Origin: Aggregatibacter actinomycetemcomitans
Lineage (GTDB): Bacteria > Pseudomonadota > Gammaproteobacteria > Enterobacterales > Pasteurellaceae
NCBI GenBank assembly: GCA_017160915.1
Contig: JACAWG010000073.1
Coordinates: 3,514 to 67,513 of the forward strand
Direction: 5' to 3'
DNA: 64,000 nucleotides
Part shown: positions 22,901 through 32,427 of the stretch, one piece after another
Position numbering within the stretch: position 1 is the stretch's first letter
Layout of the letters: each line of letters opens with the position of its first letter
Translations under genes and position numbers: made by a program
Notes under the pieces: generated by a model
Told to the model about the DNA's origin: nothing
Database searches by the model: none
What the model saw: only the letters and a program-made list of their open reading frames with translations

Positions 22901-23004
22901 CGGATAAAACCTATTTTGAAAATAACTACAATCGCACCCGCGGTATGAACAATTTCTATGGTCGTCCACGCACCGTCATGATGAAATTCGATTGGCAGTT
23001 CTAG
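19990..23004 (+). CDS. Large TonB-dependent siderophore-type receptor
   Basis: A 1004-residue outer-membrane receptor. The signal peptide ends at A-M-A (about residue 30). A TonB-box-like DTLEQINIT follows, then a plug domain (DTPQSVSVITKKQL, FLSRGFYVDQIGEDG), then a beta-barrel ending in Phe (KFDWQF). Siderophore receptors are usually 700-800 residues. The excess is mostly in two hydrophilic insertions at about residues 375-515 and 560-665, which should be extracellular loops. The first is highly charged and helix-prone. The second holds four 10-residue Asp/Asn-Gly-Asn units. A Fur box precedes the gene and a bidirectional USS terminator follows it. The ligand is unknown. Confidence 0.88.
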   Translation: MRKSHLSSNHYFQLSLISAALFVAYQTAMAEDTLEQINITEEADTNTTAGSKGYTIKSMNTATGLKIAGKDTPQSVSVITKKQLDDKAIHTLEDAMKNTTGINVVRDSGLQTRFLSRGFYVDQIGEDGITTNVGGRSGYTAKIDVSPSTDLAIYDHIEVVRGATGLTQSNAEPGGTINLIRKRPTDKFQHLGEITVDHRGSARTMLDVSGGLNQDNSIRGRLVGVGEKSKSFKNNVHGKKGLIYGVTDVNLGNVGVFTLGGMYQKINEVPDFAGVMLPCENPPVAPFASRPACNDPLKLPRNTYLGQSWSRLTGDKYNLFANTKFVFDNDWELTIEASYTKNNSDAKIGQFFIKDEHAAGLSGSDATAFLTEKGEVIPFEPKDKALKKLQEYREQATQEYERRKTDYAQNNFNNEDFNQYRNERLVSRQKGYEQCMNDFGLDFLCGDWVDPGIDKDKQEYIDKKLQEMGIANDAENRFSNSLYNRAYNNKDTTNRKFTFTPIRHLKKDEQYGIKLNLTGTYTLFDRSHDFYLGYAYNNEHIRSDYTEIFQKKYRIRTLEEVGQVHQHLAGTCIIDDKGSYYSPMDKGIREPDWGKYDKNGNHTVYIPECENAYKVKVDNNGNIMYERDQNGNKIPERDSDGNIKYKNGAYGNPNEIIYKMLKEPDNYDVARYNYSKYINKNKTHALIMSTRFNATEQLHLLGGLQLTYFETSQSKETPVYNGEPLSHYQSQSNIAKDNEHYTAKMKGHRFTPYAGITYDLTDEQSVYASYTKIFKQQDNVDITNKTVLPPLIGTNYEIGWKGSFFEKRLNSALALFSTEQKNRTVVDFGYIPGKAGTVGSFQTIARPIGRVVSKGFEFELAGNVTENWQLFAGYTYNKSKYKNAEEINNERAKGAKDPYNFSNFTPVQMLRLATSYRIPNTKWTIGGGISAQSPTSSLYGIKQAGYTLFDANVQYEFNTHAKLSLIGTNLTDKTYFENNYNRTRGMNNFYGRPRTVMMKFDWQF
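21841..21960 (+). repeat. Four 30-bp tandem units in a receptor loop
   Basis: Units at 21841, 21871, 21901 and 21931 encode DNNGNIMYER, DQNGNKIPER, DSDGNIKYKN and GAYGNPNEII, residues 618-657 of the receptor. The D-x-N/D-G-N start resembles calcium-binding loops. The DNA copies have diverged, so this is an old repeat. Confidence 0.8.
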
Positions 23005-23013
23005 TGTAGAAAC

Positions 23014-23060
23014 AAAAAGTGCGGTCAAAAAAACAAATGAATTTTTGACCGCACTTTTTT
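23014..23060. terminator. Inverted USS pair between convergent genes
   Basis: AAAAAGTGCGGTCAAAAA (23014-23031) pairs with TTTTTGACCGCACTTTTT further on. It can terminate both the receptor gene and pfkA. Confidence 0.85.
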
Positions 23061-23079
23061 GTGCAAGAAGGGAGAGTGA

Positions 23080-24045
23080 TTAATCCAAACGTTTGGACAT
23101 ATTCAACCAATCGGCTTTGAATTCACGGCGCATATTGTTGATCGCGTCGATGATGTCATGGTGAACTAATTGTTCGTTTTGGATACCCACGCAGTAGCCG
23201 CCTTTGCCTTGTAATAGCAAATCAACGGCATAAACCCCCATACGCGAACCTAAAATACGGTCGAAAGCGCAAGGTGTGCCGCCACGTTGAATGTGCCCCA
23301 AAATAGTGGCGCGGGTTTCATGTTTCACGCGGGCTTCAATTTCACGTGCCAATTCGTTGACATCACAAATTAACTCGGTAATGGCGATAATTGCATGGCG
23401 TTTGCCTTTGATAATGCTTCTTTCGATTTGGCGAATTAATTCTTCACGATTAAATTCGATTTCTGATGCCACGATATATTCACAACCGCCGGCAATCCCT
23501 GCGGAGATGGTGAGGTCGCTACAATGGCGCCCCATGATTTCGACGATAGAAATACGTTGGTGGGAACTTGAGGTATCGCGTAAACGGTCGATGGCTTCAA
23601 CGGCGGTTTCAAGGGCGGTTTGGTAGCCGATGGTGTAATCGGTGCCGGCAACGTCGTTATCGATAGTGCCCGGAATCCCCACGCATGGGAAGCCGTGTTC
23701 TTCCGTTAATAATTTCGCGCCCATGTAGGAACCGTCACCACCGATAACCACTAACGCATCAATGCCGTGAGAGCGTAAAATCTCCGCGCATTTTGCCCGC
23801 ACATCAGGATCTTTAAACTCCGGGAAACGGGCGGAACCTAAGAATGTGCCGCCGCGATTAATCACATCAGACACACTATAACGGGTTAACTGCTTGATTT
23901 TATTGTTATATAAACCATGATACCCGTCGTAAATACCATACACTTCCAACCCTTCGGCTAATGCTGAACGGACCACACCGCGAATTGCGGCGTTCATGCC
24001 CGGGGCATCGCCACCACTTGTTAATACTGCAATTTTTTTAATCAT
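23080..24045 (-). CDS. pfkA: ATP-dependent 6-phosphofructokinase
   Basis: A 321-residue glycolytic enzyme, fructose-6-phosphate to fructose-1,6-bisphosphate. Motifs: [16 protein letters not shown] at the N-terminus, [11 protein letters not shown], the catalytic GTIDND, and MGRHCSDL. Length matches bacterial PfkA (320). It is a single-gene unit or lies downstream of the fieF cluster (61-bp gap). Confidence 0.97.
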   Translation of the reverse strand: MIKKIAVLTSGGDAPGMNAAIRGVVRSALAEGLEVYGIYDGYHGLYNNKIKQLTRYSVSDVINRGGTFLGSARFPEFKDPDVRAKCAEILRSHGIDALVVIGGDGSYMGAKLLTEEHGFPCVGIPGTIDNDVAGTDYTIGYQTALETAVEAIDRLRDTSSSHQRISIVEIMGRHCSDLTISAGIAGGCEYIVASEIEFNREELIRQIERSIIKGKRHAIIAITELICDVNELAREIEARVKHETRATILGHIQRGGTPCAFDRILGSRMGVYAVDLLLQGKGGYCVGIQNEQLVHHDIIDAINNMRREFKADWLNMSKRLD

Positions 24046-24106
24046 AAGTCATACCTTACATAAGTTTTAATTTTTAAGAAAATCGGTTTTTATCAAAATG
24101 CGCAAA

Positions 24107-25027
24107 TTATATCACTTTTTTATCTGCTTGCATTTCCCGTTGCACCACAATTGTGGGTTCGGGGTGAATTACAATGTCGCTGCGCGGAAATAATCTCTGT
24201 AATTGGCGTTCCAAGTGTTCGGTGATGTCATGAGCATCAATAAACGACAGTTCATCCGCCAATTCCAAATGAAACTGAATAAAACGAATGGCGCCGGAAC
24301 GTCGGGTGCGTAACGCATGGAAGCCGAGAATGCGCCGATCCGCTGCGATTTCGGCGGTAAGCAATGTGTTGATTTGCACAATTTCCTGTGGCGGCAACAT
24401 TTGATCCAACAACAACTGCACCGAATAAAACAGCATTTTGGCAGCATTCAACAAAATATACAGGGCGATTAAAATAGCAAAAATCGCATCCGCCAACAAC
24501 ACGCCGTAAGCGCTTAAACCAAGGGAAATCAAAATCGCCACATTCATCAGCAGGTCGGTTTGATAATGCAACCGATCCGCTTTAATCGCCGGGCTGTCCG
24601 TTTGTTTAATCACGCGGGTTTGGTATAACACCAAAAGTGCCGTTGCAAAAATAGAAAACAGCGTCACCACAATACCGAGCGACGTATTAGTCAGCGCCTG
24701 CGGTGAATTAAAACGATGAATGCCTTGCAATAACAGGAAAATCGCCGAGCCGGAAATAAACGCGCTTTGCACCAACGACGCCAACGATTCTGCCTTGCCG
24801 TGACCAAAAGAATGATTGTGATCCGCCGGCATTAACGCAAAGCGCAAAATCAACATGCTCATAAAGGACGCCAGCAAATCCAACATGGAATCCGTGATGG
24901 AGGCAAGCATACTGACCGAGCCTGTTTGCCACCAGGCAATGCCTTTTACCACAATTAAAATCAGCGCGGTAAGAATGGCAAAATGCGCGGCTTTTTTTAC
25001 CTGCGCGGAATAAGCGATTGCGGGCAT
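24107..25027 (-). CDS. fieF: Cation diffusion facilitator, FieF-like
   Basis: A 306-residue inner-membrane zinc/iron antiporter with six transmembrane segments. Metal-site residues are seen in DSMLDLLAS, HSFGHGKAESLA and HYQTDLL. A C-terminal cytosolic ferredoxin-like domain (about 215-300) contains FIQFHLEL. FieF (YiiP) exports Zn2+ and Fe2+. The start codon overlaps the stop of the upstream lipoprotein gene by 1 nt. Confidence 0.9.
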   Translation of the reverse strand: MPAIAYSAQVKKAAHFAILTALILIVVKGIAWWQTGSVSMLASITDSMLDLLASFMSMLILRFALMPADHNHSFGHGKAESLASLVQSAFISGSAIFLLLQGIHRFNSPQALTNTSLGIVVTLFSIFATALLVLYQTRVIKQTDSPAIKADRLHYQTDLLMNVAILISLGLSAYGVLLADAIFAILIALYILLNAAKMLFYSVQLLLDQMLPPQEIVQINTLLTAEIAADRRILGFHALRTRRSGAIRFIQFHLELADELSFIDAHDITEHLERQLQRLFPRSDIVIHPEPTIVVQREMQADKKVI

Positions 25028-25593
25028 TATCTTCTACATCCCAACGCCCAATCCGCTTGCGTCAACTTTTTCATTTCTTTATCTACGAAGAATTTCTTCA
25101 AGTGGCTGACGATTTTTTTATTGCTCATATTGCGTAATTTATGGGTGCGCGGAATTTTCATGGAATATTGATATTGCACAAACCCGCAATGCGCCACATT
25201 CTTGCCTTTCGCCACATTCACCTGCCAGTCTTTACTTTGCGCGGACGGCTCATAAATCACATAGGAATACAGGGCATCATCTTTCACGTCTAATTTGAAA
25301 TATTTCACCCCGGTGTTGCCATACACCTTTTTACGCCACTCTGCGCGCTCTTCCAGCGTGCGATGCTGCTCGCCACGATCGAGCAGAATTTCCACCGCAC
25401 TTTGCCATTTCGACGCTTGTTCGCTCGGTAGCACATAAAAATAGCGGGCAACGGAATCCAAATCCTGCTGGCTCGCCAAATCATAGGTTTTCTGATTATG
25501 TTGCAGGTTTTGCGGCACCTGCAACTGCGGTTTTGAGGCACAGGCCGCCAGAAAAAGTGCGGTCAAAAACCCAAGTGTTTTTTTTATCTTCAT
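25027..25593 (-). CDS. Lipoprotein of unknown function
   Basis: A 188-residue protein. The start at 25593 (RBS GGCGGAATA) gives a clear signal peptide with lipobox LAAC (about residue 18); an upstream ATG at 25653 would spoil it. The mature part is basic and soluble, with a conserved-looking centre (RGEQHRTLEERAEWRKKVYGN). I do not recognise a characterised family. It lies between yaaA (1 bp away) and fieF (1-nt overlap), an operon-like arrangement. Confidence 0.75.
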   Translation of the reverse strand: MKIKKTLGFLTALFLAACASKPQLQVPQNLQHNQKTYDLASQQDLDSVARYFYVLPSEQASKWQSAVEILLDRGEQHRTLEERAEWRKKVYGNTGVKYFKLDVKDDALYSYVIYEPSAQSKDWQVNVAKGKNVAHCGFVQYQYSMKIPRTHKLRNMSNKKIVSHLKKFFVDKEMKKLTQADWALGCRR

Positions 25594-25594
25594 A

Positions 25595-26374
25595 TTATTC
25601 CGCCAAATCCCGTTTAAAGACAAATTCCGTTTTGCTTGAAGACGCGCTGTCAAACCAATAACCGCCGAAGTCGAAATCTTTCAACTGTTCTACCTCCGTT
25701 ACACGATGTTGGATAAGATAACGACACATTAAACCACGGGCTTTTTTGGCGTAGAAACTGATGATTTTGTATTTGCCGTTTTTATTATCCAAAAACACCG
25801 GTTTGATGATTTGCGCCGTTAAATTCGACGGTTGCACCGATTTGTAATATTCGTCGGACGCCAGGTTTACCAAAACGTCATCTTGTTGTTCATCAATCGC
25901 CTGCTGTAACGCCTGCGTCACCAAACCATGCCAAAAGGCATATAAATCGGCGCCTTTGCCGTTGGCTAATTTGGTGCCCATTTCCAATCGATAGGGCTGA
26001 ATCAAATCCAACGGCGTCAACAGCCCGTATAAACCGGACAAAATGCGCAAATGTTGTTGTGCGAACAACATATCGTCATGGCTTAAGGAATCCACGTCCA
26101 AGCCGGTGTAAACATCGCCTCTGAAGGCGTACACCGCCGCTTTGGCATTGTGTTCGTTATGTTCTAATTGCCATTCGGCAAAACGGGCGGCGTTCAACCC
26201 CGCCAGTTTGTCGCTGATGGACATGAGCGAAGCAATATCCGCCGGTGTCAGGCGGCGGCAAATGTCGATTAATTGTTGGCTTTGCGGCAAAAAGTGCGGT
26301 TGAAATTTCGGGAGTTTTTCCTGCACGGAAGACTGAAAATCTAACGTCTTTGCCGGAGAAATAATCGCGAGCAT
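25595..26374 (-). CDS. yaaA: Peroxide stress protein YaaA
   Basis: A 259-residue member of the UPF0246/YaaA family. It opens [13 protein letters not shown], has [21 protein letters not shown] in the middle and [12 protein letters not shown] near the C-terminus. In E. coli it is induced by OxyR and lowers free iron during peroxide stress. The shared transcription with an iron/zinc exporter (fieF) fits that role. Confidence 0.94.
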   Translation of the reverse strand: MLAIISPAKTLDFQSSVQEKLPKFQPHFLPQSQQLIDICRRLTPADIASLMSISDKLAGLNAARFAEWQLEHNEHNAKAAVYAFRGDVYTGLDVDSLSHDDMLFAQQHLRILSGLYGLLTPLDLIQPYRLEMGTKLANGKGADLYAFWHGLVTQALQQAIDEQQDDVLVNLASDEYYKSVQPSNLTAQIIKPVFLDNKNGKYKIISFYAKKARGLMCRYLIQHRVTEVEQLKDFDFGGYWFDSASSSKTEFVFKRDLAE

Positions 26375-26395
26375 AAAAATTCCTATTACTAAAAG

Positions 26396-27064
26396 CTAAA
26401 TTGAAGTTAATTGCCAGTTAATCGGCGCAATATGATGTTGTTGTAAATAAGCATTGGCTTGGGAGAAATGACGGCAACCGAAAAAACCGCGATGGGCGGA
26501 TAACGGCGACGGATGCACGGATGTCAGCACGCAGTGTTTTTGTCTGTCAATAAACCGCCCTTTTTTCTGCGCCGGACTGCCCCACAATAAAAAGACCAGA
26601 TTTTCCCGTTGCGAATTCAAGGTTTCAATCACTTTATCGGTAAAAATTTCCCAGCCCCAATTAGCATGAGAGTGCGCCAGACCTTGCTCCACGGTCAACA
26701 CCGAATTCAGCAGTAACACGCCTTGCTGCGCCCATTCCAGCAAACAACCGTGATTAGGGGTTTGAAAACCGTCAATGTCTTTCGATAATTCCTGATAAAT
26801 ATTCATCAACGACGGCGGCGGACGCACGCCATGTTTTACGGAAAAAGACAAACCGTGCGCCTGATTCGGACCGTGATAGGGATCCTGCCCTAAAATCACC
26901 ACTTTCACTTGTTCAAACTCGGTTAATTTAAAGGCGTTAAACACATCCTGAGCCGGCGGGTAAATAATCTTGCCCTGTTCGCGCTCCGCGTGCACCCGTT
27001 CCAACACCTGCTGAAAATAAGGCTGTTGTTTTTCTTGTCCGATCACATCTTTCCAGGTTCTCAT
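26396..27064 (-). CDS. ung: Uracil-DNA glycosylase
   Basis: A 222-residue family 1 enzyme that removes uracil from DNA. The catalytic water-activating motif is [14 protein letters not shown], and the C-terminal [13 protein letters not shown] carries the leucine intercalation loop. Start 27064 (MRTWKDVIG) matches other Ung N-termini; the upstream ATG at 27082 adds six unusual residues. Confidence 0.97.
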   Translation of the reverse strand: MRTWKDVIGQEKQQPYFQQVLERVHAEREQGKIIYPPAQDVFNAFKLTEFEQVKVVILGQDPYHGPNQAHGLSFSVKHGVRPPPSLMNIYQELSKDIDGFQTPNHGCLLEWAQQGVLLLNSVLTVEQGLAHSHANWGWEIFTDKVIETLNSQRENLVFLLWGSPAQKKGRFIDRQKHCVLTSVHPSPLSAHRGFFGCRHFSQANAYLQQHHIAPINWQLTSI

Positions 27065-27212
27065 ACCAAAATTCCAACACATTTCTTAATGAGCAGGAAT
27101 TATAAAGAACCTCGGGCGAAATTCATAGTAAGCGGCGCAGTTTATTTGTTATAAAATTGTGATAAAAATAGCCTTATTTTGTTAAAAAATACCTCGAAAA
27201 CGCCAAATATTT

Positions 27213-27226
27213 TTGACATGCGTCAA
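27213..27226 (+). promoter_or_regulatory. FNR-like site upstream of grcA
   Basis: TTGACATGCGTCAA is a perfect palindrome differing from the FNR consensus TTGAT-N4-ATCAA by one base in each half. It lies 125-138 bp upstream of the grcA ATG. Anaerobic induction of grcA (yfiD) by FNR is established in E. coli. Confidence 0.65.
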
Positions 27227-27350
27227 ATATTAAAAATTAATTGAAAAAAGACTTTGGTTCCAGGTCAAATTAATTTGAAAACTTCAAAATTTTTGATAAA
27301 ATCCGCACCGTTCAATTAATATACAAACGCGCCAAATTTAGGAGGCATTT

Positions 27351-27734
27351 ATGATTAAAGGTATTCAAATTACCCAAGCGGCTAACGACAATCTGTTAAA
27401 CTCTTTCTGGTTGTTAGATAGCGAAAAAGGTGAAGCTCGTTGTTTATGTGCAAAAGGCGATTACGCTGAAGACCAAGTGGTTGCAGTAAGTGAACTTGGT
27501 AAAATCGAATATCGCGAATTGCCGGTAGATGTTGCACCAACCGTTAAAGTTGAAGGCGGTCAACACTTAAACGTTAACGTATTACGTCGTGAAACATTGG
27601 AAGATGCGGTAAAACACCCTGAAAAATATCCGCAATTAACTATCCGTGTTTCCGGTTATGCCGTACGTTTCAACTCTTTGACGCCGGAACAACAACGCGA
27701 CGTTATCACCCGTACTTTCACTGAAAGCCTATAA
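27351..27734 (+). CDS. grcA: Autonomous glycyl radical cofactor GrcA
   Basis: A 127-residue protein (YfiD family) that replaces the damaged C-terminal segment of oxygen-cleaved PflB. The C-terminal half copies Pfl[30 protein letters not shown], with the radical glycine at residue 102. RBS AGGAGG. It has its own promoter with an FNR-like site, and a strong terminator follows. Confidence 0.97.
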   Translation: MIKGIQITQAANDNLLNSFWLLDSEKGEARCLCAKGDYAEDQVVAVSELGKIEYRELPVDVAPTVKVEGGQHLNVNVLRRETLEDAVKHPEKYPQLTIRVSGYAVRFNSLTPEQQRDVITRTFTESL

Positions 27735-27754
27735 TTTCAGGTTGAATTAAAAAG

Positions 27755-27787
27755 AAACCCCGAAGCGATTCGGGGTTTTGTTTTTTC
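27755..27787 (+). terminator. grcA terminator
   Basis: A 10-bp stem AAACCCCGAA with TTCGGGGTTT (27755-27764 and 27769-27778) plus a T tract, 20 bp after the stop. Confidence 0.9.
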
Positions 27788-27902
27788 AAAACGCCGTAAA
27801 AAACGACCGCACTTTTCCTTTCTTTTCTAGCGCTCCCCATGCTTTTCAGGTACAATCCGCCAGTTAAATTTAATGACTTTTTATGAGAAAACTTACCTAT
27901 TT

Positions 27903-29699
27903 ATGAAGAATATTCGCAACTTTTCCATTATTGCCCATATTGACCACGGTAAATCCACCTTATCGGATCGTTTAATCCAGACCTGCGGCGGGTTGTCCGA
28001 TCGCGAAATGGCGGAGCAGGTGTTGGATTCCATGGATCTTGAACGTGAGCGCGGGATCACCATTAAAGCGCAAAGCGTGACCTTAAATTACAACGCCAAA
28101 GACGGCGAAACCTATCAACTCAACTTTATCGACACCCCGGGACACGTTGACTTTTCTTATGAAGTGTCTCGTTCCCTTGCCGCTTGTGAAGGCGCGTTAT
28201 TAGTGGTAGATGCAGGACAAGGCGTAGAAGCGCAAACTTTGGCGAACTGTTACACCGCCATTGAAATGAATTTGGAAGTAGTACCGATTTTAAACAAAAT
28301 CGACCTGCCTGCCGCCGAACCTGAACGCGTGGCGGAAGAAATTGAAGACATTGTGGGCATTGACGCCATTGATGCGGTGCGCTGTTCCGCCAAAACCGGC
28401 GTGGGCATTGAAGACGTATTGGAAGAAATCGTGGCGAAAATCCCCGCACCGGAAGGCGATCCGAACGCGCCGTTACAAGCCTTGATTATCGACTCCTGGT
28501 TCGACAATTATTTGGGCGTGGTGTCCTTGGTGCGGATTAAAAACGGCACATTACGCAAAGGCGATAAAATCAAAGTGATGTCCACAGGGCAATCGTATAA
28601 CGTGGATCGCTTAGGGATTTTTACCCCGAAACAAGTGGATACCACCGTACTAAATTGCGGCGAAGTGGGCTGGGTAGTATGTGCCATCAAAGATATTTTA
28701 GGTGCGCCGGTGGGCGATACCTTAACTTTACACAATAACCCTGCCGGTTCCGTCTTACCGGGCTTTAAAAAAGTGAAACCGCAGGTTTATGCGGGGCTGT
28801 TCCCAATCAGTTCCGATGATTATGAAGCCTTCCGCGACGCACTGGGTAAGTTAAGCCTAAACGATGCCTCTTTGTTCTATGAGCCGGAAAATTCCACCGC
28901 ACTTGGTTTCGGTTTCCGTTGTGGTTTCCTTGGGCTGTTGCACATGGAAATCATTCAGGAGCGCCTGGAGCGGGAATATGATTTGGATTTAATCACCACC
29001 GCGCCGACCGTAGTCTATGAAGTCGAACTTACCAATGGCGAGGTAGTCTATGTAGATAGCCCGTCAAAACTGCCGCCGTTAAACAATATCGCGGAAATTC
29101 GTGAGCCGATTGCGGAATGTAATATGCTGTTGCCGCAAACCTATTTGGGCAATGTAATTACCCTGTGCGTGGAAAAACGCGGGGTGCAAACCCACATGGT
29201 GTATCACGGCAATCAAGTGGCGCTCACTTATGAAATTCCGATGGGCGAGGTGGTGCTGGATTTCTTCGATCGCTTAAAATCCACTTCACGCGGTTATGCC
29301 TCCCTGGATTACGGTTTCAAACGCTTCCAGGCGGCGGACATGGTTCGCGTGGATATTATGATCAACGGCGAACGCGTAGATGCCTTGGCGTTAATCGTAC
29401 ACAAAGATAACGCGCCGTATCGCGGTCGCGAATTGGTGGAAAAAATGCGTGAGCTGATTCCGCGCCAGCAATTTGATATTGCCATTCAGGCAGCCATCGG
29501 CAATCACATTATCGCCCGTTCCACAGTGAAACAATTACGTAAAAACGTTTTGGCGAAGTGTTATGGCGGTGACGTGAGCCGTAAGAAGAAATTGTTGCAA
29601 AAACAAAAAGAAGGTAAGAAACGCATGAAACAACTGGGTAACGTGGAAGTGCCGCAGGAAGCGTTCTTAGCCATCTTGCACGTTGGAAAAGACAAGTAA
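27903..29699 (+). CDS. lepA: Elongation factor 4 (LepA)
   Basis: A 598-residue ribosome-associated GTPase acting in translation initiation and back-translocation. G motifs: [31 protein letters not shown]. The C-terminal LepA domain contains [13 protein letters not shown] and the basic [16 protein letters not shown]. Start 27903 ([14 protein letters not shown]) matches the family; an ATG at 27873 would add ten residues. First gene of lepA-lepB-rnc-era. Confidence 0.97.
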   Translation: MKNIRNFSIIAHIDHGKSTLSDRLIQTCGGLSDREMAEQVLDSMDLERERGITIKAQSVTLNYNAKDGETYQLNFIDTPGHVDFSYEVSRSLAACEGALLVVDAGQGVEAQTLANCYTAIEMNLEVVPILNKIDLPAAEPERVAEEIEDIVGIDAIDAVRCSAKTGVGIEDVLEEIVAKIPAPEGDPNAPLQALIIDSWFDNYLGVVSLVRIKNGTLRKGDKIKVMSTGQSYNVDRLGIFTPKQVDTTVLNCGEVGWVVCAIKDILGAPVGDTLTLHNNPAGSVLPGFKKVKPQVYAGLFPISSDDYEAFRDALGKLSLNDASLFYEPENSTALGFGFRCGFLGLLHMEIIQERLEREYDLDLITTAPTVVYEVELTNGEVVYVDSPSKLPPLNNIAEIREPIAECNMLLPQTYLGNVITLCVEKRGVQTHMVYHGNQVALTYEIPMGEVVLDFFDRLKSTSRGYASLDYGFKRFQAADMVRVDIMINGERVDALALIVHKDNAPYRGRELVEKMRELIPRQQFDIAIQAAIGNHIIARSTVKQLRKNVLAKCYGGDVSRKKKLLQKQKEGKKRMKQLGNVEVPQEAFLAILHVGKDK

Positions 29700-29709
29700 G
29701 GAAGTATCA

Positions 29710-30732
29710 ATGTCGAACTTATTTACGATTATTTTAATCGCTGTCGGATATGGTTTGTGGAAGCTGTTGGATCACTTCCAACTGCCTAACACCTTTTCAA
29801 TTTTGCTGATTATTTTCACCGCACTTTCCGGCGTGGTTTGGTGTTATCTGCGTTTTGGCGTGTTGCCGAAACGCGCCAGACAAATCAGCCGATTGGAACA
29901 ACGTAGCGGAAAAACCTTAACGGACGAAGAAAAAGCGCAAATCGAGCCGATTTCCGAAAGCGCCGAGTTTACGGCGTCGCTCTTTCCGGTATTGGCGTTT
30001 GTGTTAATTATTCGCTCCTTTGTGTTCGAGCCGTTCCAAATTCCGTCTTCGTCAATGGAACCGACCTTGCGCATCGGCGATTTTATTGTGGTAAATAAGT
30101 TTGACTACGGCATTAAAGATCCCGTCTTCCAAAACACCATAATCAAAATGGGCAAACCGCAACGTGGTGACGTGATCGTGTTCAAAGCGCCGGAATCACC
30201 AAACATTGACTATATTAAACGTGTCGTTGGCACGCCGGGCGATCGAGTCATTTACAATGATGTCAACCGTCACCTCACCATCGTTTACGGTAAAGACGGC
30301 AAAGAATGCCTCACCGATTGCACCACTAAAGAATTTAGCTACACCCAGCCGCAACCGAATGAAAATTTCCGTTTCATTTTAGGACGTGATTACGCAGGCA
30401 AGATTGTTTATGGTCCTTCCCCGTTGGAAACTATCGAAAGCGGTGATGTTTCCCATGCGATTCATTGGGCGCCTGAGGTGAGAAATGAAGGTTTTCGCTA
30501 TAAAGCCTTTGATAAACAAGACAATTACGTGACCGAATGGGTCGTGCCGGAAAATCAGTATTTCGTGATGGGTGACAACCGCAACAACAGCGAAGACAGC
30601 CGTTTTTGGGGGTTTGTGCCGGAGCAAAATATCGTCGGCAAAGCTACCTACATTTGGCTGAGTTTGAAGAAAGAACAGGATGAATGGCCGACCGGCGTAC
30701 GTACCGAACGGTTGTTCCAAAAAATCCAATAA
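29710..30732 (+). CDS. lepB: Signal peptidase I
   Basis: A 340-residue inner-membrane protease that cleaves Sec and Tat signal peptides. Two N-terminal transmembrane segments are followed by the catalytic Ser115 in P-S-S-S-M-E-P-T and Lys170 in DYIKRVVGTPGD. FVMGDNRNNSEDSRFWG is conserved box E. Start 29710 has a GAAGTATCA-type weak RBS and the family N-terminus. It starts 10 bp after lepA. Confidence 0.96.
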   Translation: MSNLFTIILIAVGYGLWKLLDHFQLPNTFSILLIIFTALSGVVWCYLRFGVLPKRARQISRLEQRSGKTLTDEEKAQIEPISESAEFTASLFPVLAFVLIIRSFVFEPFQIPSSSMEPTLRIGDFIVVNKFDYGIKDPVFQNTIIKMGKPQRGDVIVFKAPESPNIDYIKRVVGTPGDRVIYNDVNRHLTIVYGKDGKECLTDCTTKEFSYTQPQPNENFRFILGRDYAGKIVYGPSPLETIESGDVSHAIHWAPEVRNEGFRYKAFDKQDNYVTEWVVPENQYFVMGDNRNNSEDSRFWGFVPEQNIVGKATYIWLSLKKEQDEWPTGVRTERLFQKIQ

Positions 30733-30738
30733 TTCGAT

Positions 30739-31419
30739 ATGAAAGAAAATCAATTAGAACGTTTACAGCGTCAAATTAACTACGGGTTCCAAAATATCGG
30801 GTTGCTTAAACAGGCTTTAACCCATCGTAGCGCCGGACATCAACACAATGAGCGGCTGGAATTTTTAGGCGATGCCATTTTGAATTTAACCATCGGCGAA
30901 GCCTTGTTCCATCAATTCCCGAAATGTAACGAAGGAGAATTGAGCCGTATGCGCGCCACCTTAGTGCGCGAGCCGACCCTTGCCCTGCTGGCGCGGGATT
31001 TTAAGCTGGGCGATTATATTTTGCTCGGTCAAGGGGAATTAAAAAGCGGCGGCTTCCGTCGTGAATCTATTCTGGCGGATTGCGTGGAAGCCATTATCGG
31101 CGCGATTTCGCTGGACAGCAATCTGACAAACGCGACACAAATTGTGCGTCAGTGGTATCAGAATTTATTGAAGGAAATTAAACCGGGCGACAATCAAAAA
31201 GATGCGAAAACCCGCTTGCAGGAATATTTACAAGGCAATCGCCTGCCTCTGCCGACGTATAATATCGTGAATATTCAAGGGGAAGCCCATAATCAATTGT
31301 TCATCGTGGAATGTTCCATTCAAAATAATGACCGCACTTTTATCGGCAAAGGCTCCAGTCGTCGTAAAGCGGAACAGGCGGCGGCAGAACAAATTTTACA
31401 AGAGTTAAATATCAAATGA
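30739..31419 (+). CDS. rnc: Ribonuclease III
   Basis: A 226-residue dsRNA endonuclease for rRNA and mRNA processing. The signature [14 protein letters not shown] carries catalytic Glu/Asp residues. The second acidic site is in [11 protein letters not shown]. The C-terminal dsRNA-binding domain ends [16 protein letters not shown]. It overlaps era by 4 nt (ATGA), translational coupling typical of this operon. Confidence 0.97.
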   Translation: MKENQLERLQRQINYGFQNIGLLKQALTHRSAGHQHNERLEFLGDAILNLTIGEALFHQFPKCNEGELSRMRATLVREPTLALLARDFKLGDYILLGQGELKSGGFRRESILADCVEAIIGAISLDSNLTNATQIVRQWYQNLLKEIKPGDNQKDAKTRLQEYLQGNRLPLPTYNIVNIQGEAHNQLFIVECSIQNNDRTFIGKGSSRRKAEQAAAEQILQELNIK

Positions 31420-32324
31420 GCGAACAACAAAACGAAACTTACTGTGGCTTTATTGCTATCGTCGGACGCCCGAATGTAGGCAAATCCACCCTGCTGAATA
31501 AAATCCTCGGACAAAAAATCTCCATTACCTCGCGCAAAGCACAAACCACCCGCCACCGCATTGTGGGCATTAAAACCGAAGGTGCGTTTCAGGAAATTTA
31601 CGTGGACACCCCAGGATTGCACATTGAAGAAAAGCGCGCCATCAATCGCCTGATGAACCGCGCCGCCAGCAGCGCCATCAGCGATGTGGATTTGGTGATT
31701 TTCGTGGTGGACGGCACGCACTGGAACGACGATGATGAAATGGTGCTAAACAAACTGCGCAAAACCAAAGCGCCGGTGGTGCTTGCCATTAATAAAATCG
31801 ACAACATCAAAAACAAAGACGATTTGCTACCGTTTATCACCGAAATCAGCAGCAAATTCAATTTTGCCGACATCGTGCCGATTTCCGCCGAGAAAGGCAA
31901 TAACATTAACGTGCTTGAACAAATCGTGCGCAAATCACTCCGCCCCGGCATACACCATTTCCCGGAAGATTATGTCACCGATCGTTCCCAACGTTTCATG
32001 GCATCGGAAATTATCCGCGAAAAACTCATGCGTTTTATGGGCGAGGAATTGCCTTATTCCGCCACCGTGGAAATCGAACAATTTAAAGTCAACGAACGCG
32101 GCACTTACGAAATTAACGCACTAATTTTGGTGGAACGGGACGGACAGAAAAAAATCGTCATCGGACATAAAGGCGAAAAACTGAAAAAAATCGGTACTGA
32201 AGCCCGTCTGGATATGGAACGCTTATTTGACAACAAAGTCCATCTGGAACTTTGGGTGAAAGTGAAATCCGGCTGGGCGGATGATGAACGCGCCCTGCGC
32301 AGTTTAGGTTATATGGAAGATTAA
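31416..32324 (+). CDS. era: GTPase Era
   Basis: A 302-residue GTPase for 30S ribosomal subunit maturation. G1 [11 protein letters not shown]3 DTPG, G4 NKID. The C-terminal KH domain is near [18 protein letters not shown]. It is last in the lepA-lepB-rnc-era operon and a terminator follows. Confidence 0.97.
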   Translation: MSEQQNETYCGFIAIVGRPNVGKSTLLNKILGQKISITSRKAQTTRHRIVGIKTEGAFQEIYVDTPGLHIEEKRAINRLMNRAASSAISDVDLVIFVVDGTHWNDDDEMVLNKLRKTKAPVVLAINKIDNIKNKDDLLPFITEISSKFNFADIVPISAEKGNNINVLEQIVRKSLRPGIHHFPEDYVTDRSQRFMASEIIREKLMRFMGEELPYSATVEIEQFKVNERGTYEINALILVERDGQKKIVIGHKGEKLKKIGTEARLDMERLFDNKVHLELWVKVKSGWADDERALRSLGYMED

Positions 32325-32325
32325 A

Positions 32326-32352
32326 AAAGGTGAGCACCGCGCTCACCTTTTT
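32326..32352 (+). terminator. era terminator
   Basis: A 10-bp stem AAAGGTGAGC with GCTCACCTTT (32326-32335, 32341-32350), overlapping the era stop region. Confidence 0.85.
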
Positions 32353-32380
32353 ATATGCCGAATGGATACATCAATACGCC

Positions 32381-32424
32381 AAAAGTGCGGTAGAAAAAAC
32401 ACCTGAAATTTTCACCGCACTTTT
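32381..32424. terminator. Inverted USS pair 3' of mnmE
   Basis: AAAAGTGCGGT (32381-32391) pairs with ACCGCACTTTT (32414-32424), 4 bp from the mnmE stop. It is placed to terminate mnmE on the minus strand. Confidence 0.7.
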
Positions 32425-32427
32425 GTC

